Shown: positions 40,546-52,111 of the stretch, in pieces | How the letters are laid out: every line of letters starts with the position of its first letter | Position numbering within the stretch: position 1 is the first letter of the stretch | Source of the DNA: Mycolicibacterium vaccae NBRC 14118 = CIP 105934 | GTDB taxonomy: Bacteria; Actinomycetota; Actinomycetes; Mycobacteriales; Mycobacteriaceae | Direction: 5' to 3' | Length of the DNA: 53,713 nucleotides | Assembly: GCF_001552715.1 (NCBI RefSeq) | Contig: NZ_BCRS01000019.1 | Coordinates: 1 to 53,713 of the forward strand | Notes under the pieces: model-generated | Databases searched by the model: none | The model's input: only the letters and a program-made list of their open reading frames with translations | What the model was told of the DNA's origin: nothing | Position numbers and translations under genes: made by a program

Positions 40546-42210
40546 ATGACAATCGAATGCTCACATAGGGAAAGAGTAGGTGACATCTTGGCGACCGAAA
40601 CGGTGCGAACGACCCGTACCGCCACGAAACCGGCGAAGCGGCACGACGGCATCTTCGGTGGCTACAACAAGCTCGGCTCGTATGCCAAGGCGTTCGACGA
40701 GATGTTCGACGCCCAGGGCAACGTCCGCGGCCCCTACAAGGGCATCCACAAGGAGCTCGCCCCGGCCGACGTCGGCGACCTGCATGCCCGCTCCGAGGCG
40801 CTGGACCGTGCGTTCATCGACCAGGGCATCACGTTCTCGCTGTCGGGACAGGAACGGCCGTTCCCGCTCGATCTGGTGCCGAGGGTGATCTCGGCCGCGG
40901 AATGGACCCGGCTGGAGCGCGGCATCCGGCAACGGGTGCAGGCGCTGGAGATGTATCTCCACGACATCTACGGCGACCAGGAGATCCTGCGCGACGGCGT
41001 CATCCCGCGCCGCCTGGTCACCTCGTGCGAGCACTTCCATCGCGAGGCCGTCGGCATCGTCCCCCCCAACGGGGTGCGCATCCACGTCGCCGGCATCGAC
41101 CTGATCCGCGACGAGCAGGGCAACTTCCGGGTGCTGGAGGACAACCTGCGCTCACCGTCGGGGGTCTCCTACGTGATGGAGAACCGCCGCACCATGGCGC
41201 GGGTGTTCCCGAACCTGTTCGCCACCCACCGGGTGCGCGCGGTCGGTGACTACTCGTCGCACCTGTTGCGGGCGCTGCGCAACGCCGCGGCCAACAACGT
41301 CGCCGACCCGACGGTCGTGGTGCTGACGCCGGGTGTCTACAACTCGGCCTACTTCGAGCACTCGCTGCTGGCCCGGCAGATGGGCGTCGAGCTGGTGGAA
41401 GGCCGCGACCTGTTCTGCCGCGACAACGCCGTCTACATGCGCACCACCGAGGGCGAGCGTCAGGTCGACGTGATCTACCGGCGCATCGACGACGACTACC
41501 TGGACCCGATGCAGTTCAAGCCGGATTCGGTGCTCGGGGTCGCCGGGATCCTCAACGCCGCGCGCGCCGGCAACGTGGTGATCTCCAGCGCGGTCGGCAA
41601 CGGCGTCGGCGACGACAAGCTCGTCTACACCTACGTGCCGACGATCATCGAGTACTACCTGGGCGAGAAGCCGCTGCTGGCCAACGTCGACACGTTCCGC
41701 TGCTGGCTCGACGAGGAACGCGAGGAGGTACTCGACCGCATCGACGAACTGGTGATCAAACCGGTGGAGGGTTCGGGCGGCTACGGCATCGTGTTCGGCC
41801 CGGAGGCCTCCGAGAAGGAGCTGGCCACGATCACCAAGAAGATCGTCGCCGACCCGCGCGGCTGGATCGCGCAGCCGGTGATGCAGCTGTCCACGGTGCC
41901 CACCCAGATCGGCGACACGCTGGCGCCCCGCCACGTCGACCTGCGTCCGTTCGCCGTCAACGACGGCGACGACGTGTGGGTGCTGCCGGGCGGGCTGACC
42001 CGCGTCGCGCTGCCCGAGGGATCCTTGGTGGTGAACTCCAGCCAGGGCGGCGGGTCGAAAGACACCTGGGTGCTGGCCTCGCGCACGTCGGTGGCCGACC
42101 GCGAACTCGGGGCGGCCGAGGTGGTGCGCTCGCTGCCGAAGGCGGCCGCGAGCAAGAACGCCACCAAGAACGGCAAAGCCGAGCACACCCAAGACCAGCA
42201 GCAGCAGTAG
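40546..42210 (+). CDS. Circularly permuted ATP-grasp protein
   Basis: This 554-aa protein is of the circularly permuted type 2 ATP-grasp family and is the likely counterpart of M. tuberculosis Rv2411c. Recognisable parts are FGGYNKLGSYAKAFDEMFD, HVAGIDLIRDEQGNFRVLED (an ATP-grasp metal/nucleotide strand), VIKPVEGSGGYG (the phosphate-binding loop) and DLRPFAVNDGDDVWVLPGG. The C-terminus is Lys/Gln-rich. With the alpha-E and transglutaminase genes it forms a conserved trio predicted to make and process amide or peptide bonds. The start is uncertain; TTG at 40588 is an alternative to ATG at 40546. Confidence 0.9.
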   Translation: MTIECSHRERVGDILATETVRTTRTATKPAKRHDGIFGGYNKLGSYAKAFDEMFDAQGNVRGPYKGIHKELAPADVGDLHARSEALDRAFIDQGITFSLSGQERPFPLDLVPRVISAAEWTRLERGIRQRVQALEMYLHDIYGDQEILRDGVIPRRLVTSCEHFHREAVGIVPPNGVRIHVAGIDLIRDEQGNFRVLEDNLRSPSGVSYVMENRRTMARVFPNLFATHRVRAVGDYSSHLLRALRNAAANNVADPTVVVLTPGVYNSAYFEHSLLARQMGVELVEGRDLFCRDNAVYMRTTEGERQVDVIYRRIDDDYLDPMQFKPDSVLGVAGILNAARAGNVVISSAVGNGVGDDKLVYTYVPTIIEYYLGEKPLLANVDTFRCWLDEEREEVLDRIDELVIKPVEGSGGYGIVFGPEASEKELATITKKIVADPRGWIAQPVMQLSTVPTQIGDTLAPRHVDLRPFAVNDGDDVWVLPGGLTRVALPEGSLVVNSSQGGGSKDTWVLASRTSVADRELGAAEVVRSLPKAAASKNATKNGKAEHTQDQQQQ

Positions 42211-42223
42211 GGGGCGATTCGAA

Positions 42224-43192
42224 ATGTTGGCGCGGAACGCGGAATCGCTGTACTGGATCGGCCGCTACGTCGAGCGGGCCGACGACACCGCCCGGATCCT
42301 GGACGTGACGGTGCACCAGCTTCTCGAGGAATCGAGTGTGGACCCCGATCAGGCCTCGCGGACCCTGCTGCGGGTGCTGGGTATCGAGCCGCCCGACGCG
42401 GCACTGGACGTGTGGTCGCTGACCGACCTCGTCGCGTTCAGCCGCGGCACCGAGGGCTCGATCGTCGAGTCGATCTCGGCAGCGCGCGAAAATGCCCGCG
42501 GTGCAAGGGAAGTCACCTCGACCGAGATCTGGGAGTGTCTGAACACCACCTACAATGCGCTGGCCGAGAGGGAACGCGCCGCCAAGCGCCTGGGGCCGCA
42601 CGAGTTCCTGTCCTTCGTCGAGGGCCGCGCGGCGATGTTCGCGGGGCTGGCCGATTCCACCCTCAGCCGCGACGACGGATACCGGTTCATGGTGCTCGGG
42701 CGTGCGCTGGAGCGGGTGGACATGACCGTGCGCCTGCTGCTGTCGCGGGTGGGTGACAGCGCGTCGTCGCCGGCGTGGGTCACCCTCCTGCGTTCCGCCG
42801 GCGCGCACGACACCTACCTGAGGACCTACCGCGGCGTGCTCGACGCCGGCCGGGTGGTCGAGTTCATGCTGCTGGACCGGCGTTTCCCGCGGTCGATCTT
42901 CTTCTCGCTGCGGCTGGCCGAGCACAGCCTCGACGAGCTGATGAACCGTCCGCACAGTCGGCTCGGCGCCACCGCCGAGGCGCAGCGCCTGCTCGGTCGG
43001 GCGCGCAGCGAGTTGGAGTTCCTCCAGCCCGGGGTGCTGCTCGACTCGCTGGAGGAGCGGCTGGCCGACCTGCAGGAGACGTGCTTCGACGTCGGAGAGG
43101 CGTTGGCGCTGCAGTACTTCCACTCTGCACCGTGGGTGGCGTGGACGGACGCCGGACGCAATTCGTTGGTGATCGAAGAAGGGGAAATCTAG
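42224..43192 (+). CDS. Alpha-E domain-containing protein
   Basis: This 322-aa all-helical protein is of the alpha-E family. The N-terminus LARNAESLYWIGRYVERADD is diagnostic, with further conserved segments WECLNTTYNALAERE and RDDGYRFMVLGRALERVDMT. Its biochemical role is unknown; it is nearly always encoded between an ATP-grasp ligase and a transglutaminase-like protease, as here. It starts 13 bp after the ATP-grasp stop, and its stop directly abuts the next ATG, consistent with one operon. Confidence 0.92.
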   Translation: MLARNAESLYWIGRYVERADDTARILDVTVHQLLEESSVDPDQASRTLLRVLGIEPPDAALDVWSLTDLVAFSRGTEGSIVESISAARENARGAREVTSTEIWECLNTTYNALAERERAAKRLGPHEFLSFVEGRAAMFAGLADSTLSRDDGYRFMVLGRALERVDMTVRLLLSRVGDSASSPAWVTLLRSAGAHDTYLRTYRGVLDAGRVVEFMLLDRRFPRSIFFSLRLAEHSLDELMNRPHSRLGATAEAQRLLGRARSELEFLQPGVLLDSLEERLADLQETCFDVGEALALQYFHSAPWVAWTDAGRNSLVIEEGEI

Positions 43193-44032
43193 ATGTGGCG
43201 CATGCGTGTGGTGCACTCGACGGGCTATGCCTACAAGTCACCGGTCACGGCGTCGTTCAACGAGGCGCGGCTGACGCCGCGCTCGGATTCCCGGCAGAAC
43301 GTGATCCTCAACCGGGTCGAGACGGTGCCGGCGACCCGCTCCTACCGCTACGTCGACTACTGGGGCACCGCGGTGACCGCGTTCGACCTGCACGCCCCGC
43401 ACACCGAGCTGGAGGTCACCGCGTCCTCGGTGGTCGAGACGGACATCCCGGAGAAACCGCAGACCAAGGTCACCTGGGCCGACCTGGTGTCGGAGGCGGT
43501 CATCGACAGGTACGACGAGATGGTCGCCCCGACGCATTACGTGCCTGCGAGCAAGCGCATCGAACGGGTCGGGCGGCGCATCGCGAAGTACTACGAACCG
43601 GCCGAGGCGGTCATCGAGGCCGCCCGCTGGGTGCAGGGCGAGTTGCAGTACGTCCCGGGGACGACCGGGGTGCACACGTCGGGGGTCGACGCACTGCGCG
43701 AAGGTAAGGGGGTGTGTCAGGATTTCGCCCATTTGACGTTGATGTTGTTGCGCAGCATGGCAATTCCGTCCCGCTACGTGTCGGGATACCTGCACCCCCA
43801 CCGGGACGCGGAGGTGGGTGTCACCGTGGACGGGCAGAGCCACGCCTGGGTGCAGGCCTGGACGGGGGAGTGGTGGCATTACGACCCCACCAACGACGCC
43901 GACATCAACGAGCAGTACATCAGCGTCGGCGTCGGCCGTGACTACGCCGACGTCACCCCGCTCAAGGGCATCTACTCGGGTGAGGGCTCCACCGACCTGG
44001 ACGTCATCGTCGAGATCACCCGGTTGGCTTAG
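43193..44032 (+). CDS. Transglutaminase-like cysteine protease family protein
   Basis: This is a 279-aa protein with an N-terminal beta-rich domain and a transglutaminase-like papain-fold core. The catalytic triad can be read as Cys175 ([10 protein letters not shown]), His217 (GQSHAWVQ) and Asp231 (HYDPTND). It probably hydrolyses or forms amide bonds on the product of the ATP-grasp ligase. No signal peptide is seen, so it acts in the cytosol. Its ATG abuts the alpha-E stop, and its 3' end overlaps the convergent hydrolase gene by 17 bp. Confidence 0.92.
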   Translation: MWRMRVVHSTGYAYKSPVTASFNEARLTPRSDSRQNVILNRVETVPATRSYRYVDYWGTAVTAFDLHAPHTELEVTASSVVETDIPEKPQTKVTWADLVSEAVIDRYDEMVAPTHYVPASKRIERVGRRIAKYYEPAEAVIEAARWVQGELQYVPGTTGVHTSGVDALREGKGVCQDFAHLTLMLLRSMAIPSRYVSGYLHPHRDAEVGVTVDGQSHAWVQAWTGEWWHYDPTNDADINEQYISVGVGRDYADVTPLKGIYSGEGSTDLDVIVEITRLA

Positions 44033-44876
44033 CGCACACGCCGGGATGGACCTCCACGCGGTGCAGGTCGTCGCCGAGCTCGATCTGCCGGTCGAACTTC
44101 GACGCGGCCAGCGCCCGCCACTCGTCCTCCTGGCCGGGCTGCAGGGCCGGCACGTAGTGGGTGAGGATCAGGATGCCGACCCCGGCGCGCGTCGCGGTCT
44201 GCGCGGCCTCCTCCACCGACGAGTGGTAGCCGCAGATGTCCCGGATGCGCTGCACCGGTAGCGCGTGGATCAGATCCGGGCGAACCACGGTGTGCACCAA
44301 CGCTCCTGCGCCGGCGGCCAGTTCGTCGAGCCCCACGCACGGCACCGTGTCCCCGGCCAGCGCCACGGAGGCGCCGCGGTGTTCGATGCGGAAGCCGATC
44401 GTCGGCGCCACCGGCCGGTGGTTGGTCGGGCCGACGCTGATCCGGACCTCGTCGCGACCCCAGACGACGCCCGCGGTCACCTCCTCGACCTCGACCTGTG
44501 GTGGTTCGGTCAGATCGGCGTGGTGGGCCATGCGGTACCCGATGTCCAGGCGCAGCGCCTTGAGCACGTGGTCGACGACCTCGGCGGTCCCGGGCGGCCC
44601 GATGATCGGCAGCGGCGGGAGATCCGGGGCGAAGTTGGACACCCAGCGGCTGATCAGCACGTCGCCCAGGTCGGTGATGTGGTCGCTGTGCAGGTGGGTC
44701 AGCAGCAGCGCGGTGATCTGGTCGGCGCCGACCCCGATCGCGGCGGTGCGCTGCAGGACGCCGCGGCCGCAGTCGATCAGGAATGCCTGCCCGCCGGCGC
44801 GTACCAGCGTGGACGGACCGGCGCGTCGGGCGTCGGGGATGGGGCTTCCGGTGCCCAGCAGCGTCACTTCGATCAT
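44016..44876 (-). CDS. MBL-fold hydrolase (RNase Z-like)
   Basis: This 286-aa metallo-beta-lactamase fold protein resembles M. tuberculosis Rv2407. It starts [20 protein letters not shown] and has the zinc motif HLHSDH (61-66), a further ligand in LAGDT, and HYHS- and ILTHY-like motifs later. LGTGSP and the overall pattern fit tRNase Z/arylsulfatase-type hydrolases. The start at 44876 is preferred; the longer frame has no additional conserved sequence. It is convergent with the transglutaminase gene and divergent from the CBS gene. Confidence 0.87.
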   Translation of the reverse strand: MIEVTLLGTGSPIPDARRAGPSTLVRAGGQAFLIDCGRGVLQRTAAIGVGADQITALLLTHLHSDHITDLGDVLISRWVSNFAPDLPPLPIIGPPGTAEVVDHVLKALRLDIGYRMAHHADLTEPPQVEVEEVTAGVVWGRDEVRISVGPTNHRPVAPTIGFRIEHRGASVALAGDTVPCVGLDELAAGAGALVHTVVRPDLIHALPVQRIRDICGYHSSVEEAAQTATRAGVGILILTHYVPALQPGQEDEWRALAASKFDRQIELGDDLHRVEVHPGVCAKPTG

Positions 44877-44947
44877 GCCGCCAAAACCTACCCGCGGCCG
44901 GTGACGGGCGGTCGGCAATCGCCGATCCTGAGTGAAACATGTTGCCT

Positions 44948-44961
44948 CGGAATATATTTCG
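44948..44961. promoter_or_regulatory. AT-rich near-palindrome between divergent MBL and CBS genes
   Basis: CGGAATATATTTCG is a palindrome except for one base pair and stands out in GC-rich surroundings. It contains TATATT, a plausible -10 box toward the CBS gene, and could equally be an operator for the two divergent genes. The rest of the 184-bp interval 44877-45060 shows no gene. Confidence 0.3.
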
Positions 44962-45060
44962 TCATGCACTTGGCGGCCCGGACCGGACACGCGGAACCGC
45001 TTCGAAAGCGCCCGCCAGCGGGTAGCCTGGTGTGTGAGCTACATCACCAGGGGGTAGTCG

Positions 45061-45489
45061 ATGCGGATTTCCGATGTGCTGCGGAACAAGGGCGCGGCGG
45101 TCGCCACCATCACGCCTGAGACGTCGGTGGCCGGCCTGCTGACCGAACTGTCCGTGCACAACATCGGCGCAATGGTGGTGGTCTCACCCGACGGCCTGCT
45201 CGGCATCGTCTCCGAGCGCGACGTCGTGCGTAAGCTCCACGACGTCGGCGCCGACCTGTTGCGCCGGCCGGTGTCGGAGATCATGACGACGCTGGTGGCC
45301 ACGTGCACTCCGGAGGACTCGGTGGACAGCCTGAGCGCGTTGATGACCAACAACCGGGTGCGGCACGTCCCGGTGGTGGTCGACGGCCGGCTGACCGGGA
45401 TCGTCAGCATCGGCGACGTCGTCAAGACCAGGATGGAAGAACTCGAGCGCGAGCACGAGCACCTCCAGGCCTACATCACCCAGGGTTGA
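45061..45489 (+). CDS. CBS domain-pair protein
   Basis: This 142-aa protein is made of two tandem CBS motifs and little else: MRISDVLRNKG and SPDGLLGIVSERDVVRKL in the first, VSEIMTTLVATCTPEDS and LTGIVSIGDVVKTR in the second. Such modules bind adenine nucleotides or similar ligands and report on energy state. It corresponds to M. tuberculosis Rv2406c by position. The stop overlaps the next start by one base (TGATG). Confidence 0.93.
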   Translation: MRISDVLRNKGAAVATITPETSVAGLLTELSVHNIGAMVVVSPDGLLGIVSERDVVRKLHDVGADLLRRPVSEIMTTLVATCTPEDSVDSLSALMTNNRVRHVPVVVDGRLTGIVSIGDVVKTRMEELEREHEHLQAYITQG

Positions 45490-46100
45490 TGCCGGCAGAC
45501 GTCGAGGTCCGCTGCGCGGGGAAGCCGGACGTGAAGGCGCTGGCGCGCGTGCTCGGCCGGGCGTTCCACGACGATCCGGTGATGGCGTGGATGATCCCCG
45601 ACGACGCCCGGCGGGCCAGGGCGTTGCCCCGTATCTTCGCCGCGATGACCCGGCACCACTTCCTGGCCGGCGACGCGGTCGAGATCGCGGCGCGCAACGG
45701 CACCGTCGGCGCCGCGGCGCTGTGGGATCCGCCCGGCCGGTGGAAGCAGACGCCGCGCGAGGAACTGCGGATGCTGCCGGCGATGCTGCTGGCGGTCGGG
45801 CGTCACATGGGCCGCGGCCAGGAGATGGTCGACGTGATGAAGCGTCACCACCCGGAGGAACCCCACTGGTATCTGGGGGTGATCGGCAGCGACCCCGACA
45901 TGCGCGGCACCGGCCTCGCGCACGCTTTGCTGCGGTCCCGGCTGGACCGCTGCGACGCCGAGGGTGCGCCGGCCTATCTGGAGTCCACCAAGGAGTCGAA
46001 CCTGCCGTACTACCTGCGGTTCGGCTTCGACGTCACGGCAGAGCTCACGATTCCCGGGGGCGGGCCGCGAATATGGCCGATGTGGCGCAACGCGTCCTAA
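45489..46100 (+). CDS. GNAT family N-acetyltransferase
   Basis: This is a 203-aa GNAT acetyltransferase. The acetyl-CoA-binding motif A appears as LGVIGSDPDMRGTGLAHALL (Q/RxxGxG/A variant RGTGLA), and motif B ends in ESTKESNLPYYLRFGFDVT. The substrate is unknown. The ATG shares one base with the CBS stop, suggesting coupled translation. The open frame extending upstream to 45303 is a shadow of the CBS gene. Confidence 0.9.
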   Translation: MPADVEVRCAGKPDVKALARVLGRAFHDDPVMAWMIPDDARRARALPRIFAAMTRHHFLAGDAVEIAARNGTVGAAALWDPPGRWKQTPREELRMLPAMLLAVGRHMGRGQEMVDVMKRHHPEEPHWYLGVIGSDPDMRGTGLAHALLRSRLDRCDAEGAPAYLESTKESNLPYYLRFGFDVTAELTIPGGGPRIWPMWRNAS

Positions 46101-46118
46101 TGGGAGTCGAGCCGCGGC

Positions 46119-46730
46119 TCAGCTCCAGGAGTAGTCGGAGCGCAAGCGCGCCGCGACGACGTCGAAGACCTCGCGGGCCAGCACGGCGCCCTCCCGCCTG
46201 ATGCCCTCTTCGGGCACGTCGAGCACCCGGTCCAGCCGGACCCAGCTGGGCCGGCCGTCGTAGTCCCAGCTGCCGCTGCCGATGCCGATCCAGTTGGGGT
46301 CGTCGCGGTGATGGTCCCGGCTGGAGAGCATCAGCCCGAGCAGAATGCTGCGGTCGCGCCCGACGACCAGCACGGGACGGTCCTTGCCGCGGGTGGGGTC
46401 GTCTTCGAACGCCACCCAGGTCCACACGATCTCGCCGGGGTCGGCCCGGCCGTCCAGGTCGGGGGCGTAGGACACCCTGCGGGCGCGGTGGGCCGTCGGC
46501 ACGAACCGGCTCGACACCGGCCGGCCGGCGGGCAGCGCGGGAGCGGCCGACTCCGCCGGCCCCGACAGCACATCGAGACCGATGCGGATGCCCTGCTGGA
46601 TGCCCCGCTGCAGGGCTTCGGACTTCTGCAGCTGGCGGACGAGCTTGGGGGCCTCGTTGAACACGAGGTTCTCGGTGCCTTTCACCAAGAGACGTTGAAA
46701 CGCCTTCACATACGACGACGAGGACGCCAT
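46119..46730 (-). CDS. PemK/MazF-like protein with N-terminal extension
   Basis: This 203-aa protein has a C-terminal PemK/MazF-like fold (GEIVWTWVAFEDDP, RPVLVVGRDRSILLGLMLSS) preceded by about 85 residues of helical sequence (YVKAFQRLLVKGTENLVF). The PemK motif RPVLVV is clear, but no antitoxin gene is adjacent. It probably corresponds to M. tuberculosis Rv2405. Toxin activity is therefore doubtful; a housekeeping nucleic-acid-binding role is possible. It is convergent with the GNAT gene and divergent from lepA. The very long frame continuing to 48830 is antisense to lepA. Confidence 0.82.
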   Translation of the reverse strand: MASSSSYVKAFQRLLVKGTENLVFNEAPKLVRQLQKSEALQRGIQQGIRIGLDVLSGPAESAAPALPAGRPVSSRFVPTAHRARRVSYAPDLDGRADPGEIVWTWVAFEDDPTRGKDRPVLVVGRDRSILLGLMLSSRDHHRDDPNWIGIGSGSWDYDGRPSWVRLDRVLDVPEEGIRREGAVLAREVFDVVAARLRSDYSWS

Positions 46731-46865
46731 ACCCGCCAAGCATAGGCGGTGCCCCGGTGCCCCGAAGGTGCCCCGAAGTCGGCTCGATTGTGTCGGGGAG
46801 GTCTGCTCTCGATACTCTGGACAGGCCTGTTTCGGCAGCCACACCGCGTTCACCAGGAGATTCCC

Positions 46866-48715
<1,850 letters not shown>

Positions 48716-48719
<4 letters not shown>

Positions 48720-49420
48720 CCCCGAGGTGGCGCACCGGAGCGGCTCTGACCGTGATGGTGTTGTCACTGGGCACCTCGGCGTGCAGCGCCACCGTGGACG
48801 GCACCGCGGTCCGTCCGGACGCCGGATCACCGATGGCCGACGGGGCGCTGACCGAGCAGGACCTGTCAGCGGTCCTGCTCGACGGCGCAGAACTGGCCGG
48901 GCTGCTGGACAGCCCCGACATCGAGGTCGTCGACGAAGTCGCCGAGATGACCGACGACTCGGCCGACGTCTCGGACCCCGAATGCCTCGGGGCGCTCTAC
49001 AGCGCCGAGGAACCGGTGTACGCCGGCAGCGGCTACACCGCCGTGCTCACCCGCCTGGCCAGTGAACCGGGCGACGTCTACGAGCACTGGGTGGAGGAGA
49101 CCGTGGTGCTGATGCCCTCGGCCGTCGCCGCCGAGGAGTTCGTCGAGCGCTCGGGCCGGGAATGGGCGGACTGCGCGGGCCGGGAGGTCGCGATCAGCGA
49201 CGGCGAGGAATGGTTCGACTGGGAACTGCGCGACGTGGTCCGCGACGGCGGTGTCGTGAGCCAGTCCTCGACCGCGCTGGAATCGGCCCCGTGGCAGTGT
49301 CAACACACCGTGGCCGCGGCGGCGAACATGGTCGTCGAGGCGTCGGTGTGTGCCGAGCGCATCGACGACGAGGCGACCGCGGTGCTGACCGAGATGATCG
49401 AGAAGGCGTCTGCCCGGTAG
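48716..49420 (+). CDS. lppR: Lipoprotein with PknH-like sensor domain (LppR-like)
   Basis: This 234-aa predicted lipoprotein has a signal peptide ([18 protein letters not shown]) ending in the lipobox-like TSAC at Cys23. An extracytoplasmic domain follows that resembles the PknH sensor family ([42 protein letters not shown]), with Cys residues able to form disulfides. It corresponds to M. tuberculosis lppR beside lepA. The ATG overlaps the lepA stop (ATGA). The ligand or partner is unknown. Confidence 0.88.
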
Positions 49421-49423
49421 CTG

Positions 49424-52111
49424 CTAGTAGGCCGACTCCAACGCCCGGCGCGCGTAGGCGCGCACGTCAGCGTCGCCGTCGTCGAGCGCCCCGGCCAGCG
49501 CCTGCCGGGCTGTGTCCTCCGAAGCCGCCCAGCGGGTCAGGCTCAGCACCGCGGCCTTGCGGACATCGAGGTGCGGGTCGGCCAGCGCCTGCGACAGTGG
49601 AGGCACCGCGGCCGCGGGGGACGGGGCACCGGCCAGCGCCCGGGCCGCGCCCTGACGGATCTGCCACGCCGAGGCCGCGAGCGCCTTCTCCACCACCGAG
49701 CCGTCGCTGTCCTCCCAGCCGATCTCACCCATCGCCGCCAGCGCGGCGGCCCGCACCAGCGGATCGGCGTCGTCGATCAGCACGCGCACCGTCGACGCGC
49801 CGGCACGTAGCACGCCCAGGCCGTTGGCGACGGCGATGCGCACCTCGCGGTTGGCGTCGGTGTGCGCGGCGGCGACTCCGTCGACGTCGTCGACCGATAC
49901 CAGCGCCCGTACCGCCTCGATCCGCACCCGGTGATCGGGGTCCTCGCTGAGCACCCGGTACCGGTCGCGGTCGCCGGCCCGGCGGGCGGCCAGCACGTAG
50001 GTGGCCGCACCGCGCACCACCGGATCAGCCGAATCGACGTACGGGCGAATGGTTTCCGGGTCGGGCAGCACCTCGACGAGCTCCCGGATCCCGTCGGCGG
50101 CGACGTGCCGCACCTCCACATCGGGATCGCCGAGCGCCGCGACGAGGGGACCGGAATAGCCGTCACACAGATGCTCGGTGAGCACGTCGACCGCGGTGCG
50201 GCGCACCCCGGCGTCGTCATCGCGCAGGAACGGCGCCAGATCCTGCACCGAGGGCTCGTCGAGGGCCAGCACCGACGCGATCCGCGGCGACGGCGGTTGG
50301 GTTGCCGGGGCGGGCACCCGCGAGATCTCCGACACCGGCGGACGCCCGCCGACCAGGCCGGGCTCGGCCACCGGCACGGGTTCGGTCTCCCCGCTGGGCA
50401 ACCCGTCGAGGCCGGGGACCGGCACGAAGTACGGCGCGACCGGACGCTTGAGGAACTCCATGTCGCCGTCGGCGGTCTTGCGCAGGTTCAGGTGGTAGCG
50501 CCATTCGACGTCGTCGCGCTCGGGCAGGTCGCTGCGGTCGTGGTACAGCCCCCAGCGCGATTCCGTGCGGGTCAGCGACGACCGCGCGGCCATCTCGGCG
50601 CAGTCGCGGATGAACGCCACCTCGACCGCACGCATCAGTTCGTGCGGCGTGGTGGCACCGATACCGGCGACCTCCTCGCGCATCCGGTCGAACGCCTCGA
50701 CCGCCAGCGACAACTTCGTCGCGGTCTTCGGCGGTGCCACGTAGTCGTTGACGAACCGGCGCAGCTTGTACTCCACCTGCGGCTGCGGCGGACCCTCCGG
50801 GTTGCGCAGCGGCCGGTAGATCAGTTCGTGTGCGGCCGCCACCTGGTTTTCCGGAAGCTGCTGCGGCGCAGGAAGATCGGCGGAGGTCGCGGCGGCGTGC
50901 GCGCCCGCCAGATCGCCGTAGACGAATGCGCCGATCATGTAGTTGTGCGGCACGCAGGCCAGATCGCCCGCGGCGTACAGGCCGGGCACCGTGGTGCGGG
51001 CGTTCTCGTCCACCCAGACTCCGGACGCCGAATGCCCACTGCACAAGCCGATCTCGGAGATGTGCATCTCGATGTCGTGGGTGCGGTAGTCGTGGCCGCG
51101 GTTGGCGTGGAACGTGCCGCGGGTCGGGCGCTCAGTGGTGTGCAGGATGTTCTCCAGCGCGGTGAGCGTCTCGTCGGGCAGGTGACTGACCTTGAGGTAG
51201 ATCGGGCCGCGCGCGGACTCGATCTCGTTCTTGACCTCGGCCATCATCTGGCCCGACCAGTAGTCGGAGTCGACGAACCGCTCGCCGTGCGCGTTGACCT
51301 GGTAGCCGCCGAACGGGTTGGCCACGTACGCGCACGCGGGTCCGTTGTAATCCTTGATCAGCGGGTTGATCTGGAAGCACTCGATGCCGGAGAGTTCGGC
51401 GCCGGCGTGGAAGGCCATCGAGTAGCCGTCACCGGCGTTGGTGGGGTTCTCGTAGGTGCCGTACAGGTAACCCGAGGCGGGCAACCCGAGCCGCCCGCAC
51501 GCGCCGGTGGCCAGGATGACGGTCTTGGCGCCCACGACGACGAACTCGCCGGTGCGGCTGTTGAGCGCCGCCGCGCCGACCGCTCTGCCCGTGTCGTCGG
51601 TCAGCACCCGCACCGGCACCAGCCGGTTCTCGATGCGGATCTTCTCGCGCATGGCGCGCTGCCGCAGCACGCGGTAGAGGGCCTTCTTGACGTCCTTGCC
51701 TTCGGGCATCGGCAGCACGTAGGAGCCGGAGCGGTGCACGCGGCGCACCGCATACTCACCATGTTCGTCCTTCTCGAACTTCACGCCGTAGCGTTCCAGC
51801 CGCTGGACCATCGCGAACCCACGGGTGGCGGTCTGATAGATGGTGCGCTGGTTGACGATTCCGTCGTTCGCGCGGGTGATCTCGGCGACGTAGTCCTCCG
51901 GGGTGGCCTTGCCAGGGATCACGGCGTTGTTCACGCCGTCCATCCCCATCGCCAGCGCACCCGAGTGCCGCACGTGGGCCTTCTCCAGCAGCAGCACCTG
52001 GGCGCCGTGCTCGGCGGCGGTCAGCGCTGCCATGGTGCCCGCGGTGCCGCCGCCGATGACCAGCACGTCGCAGTCGAGGCGGACGGCGTCGGTGAGAGAG
52101 GGGATCTGCAT
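49424..52111 (-). CDS. AprA/FrdA-like flavoprotein fused to HEAT-like repeats
   Basis: This is an 895-aa fusion. Residues about 1-560 are a flavoprotein of the fumarate reductase/adenylylsulfate reductase alpha type: FAD motif GGGTAG (20-25), HSGALAMGMDGVNNA, VILATGACGRLGLPASGYLY and GLYAAGDLACVPHNYMIGAF. After a Pro-rich linker, about residues 620-895 form HEAT/PBS-lyase-like repeats (DDDAGVRRTAVDVL, DPDVEVRHVAADGI, DPLVRAAALAAMGEIGW). The stop of the ABC ATPase gene overlaps its ATG (TGATG), so it belongs to the import operon. Sulfur or organosulfur oxidoreduction is suggested by the AprA resemblance, but unproven. Confidence 0.85.
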   Translation of the reverse strand: MQIPSLTDAVRLDCDVLVIGGGTAGTMAALTAAEHGAQVLLLEKAHVRHSGALAMGMDGVNNAVIPGKATPEDYVAEITRANDGIVNQRTIYQTATRGFAMVQRLERYGVKFEKDEHGEYAVRRVHRSGSYVLPMPEGKDVKKALYRVLRQRAMREKIRIENRLVPVRVLTDDTGRAVGAAALNSRTGEFVVVGAKTVILATGACGRLGLPASGYLYGTYENPTNAGDGYSMAFHAGAELSGIECFQINPLIKDYNGPACAYVANPFGGYQVNAHGERFVDSDYWSGQMMAEVKNEIESARGPIYLKVSHLPDETLTALENILHTTERPTRGTFHANRGHDYRTHDIEMHISEIGLCSGHSASGVWVDENARTTVPGLYAAGDLACVPHNYMIGAFVYGDLAGAHAAATSADLPAPQQLPENQVAAAHELIYRPLRNPEGPPQPQVEYKLRRFVNDYVAPPKTATKLSLAVEAFDRMREEVAGIGATTPHELMRAVEVAFIRDCAEMAARSSLTRTESRWGLYHDRSDLPERDDVEWRYHLNLRKTADGDMEFLKRPVAPYFVPVPGLDGLPSGETEPVPVAEPGLVGGRPPVSEISRVPAPATQPPSPRIASVLALDEPSVQDLAPFLRDDDAGVRRTAVDVLTEHLCDGYSGPLVAALGDPDVEVRHVAADGIRELVEVLPDPETIRPYVDSADPVVRGAATYVLAARRAGDRDRYRVLSEDPDHRVRIEAVRALVSVDDVDGVAAAHTDANREVRIAVANGLGVLRAGASTVRVLIDDADPLVRAAALAAMGEIGWEDSDGSVVEKALAASAWQIRQGAARALAGAPSPAAAVPPLSQALADPHLDVRKAAVLSLTRWAASEDTARQALAGALDDGDADVRAYARRALESAY

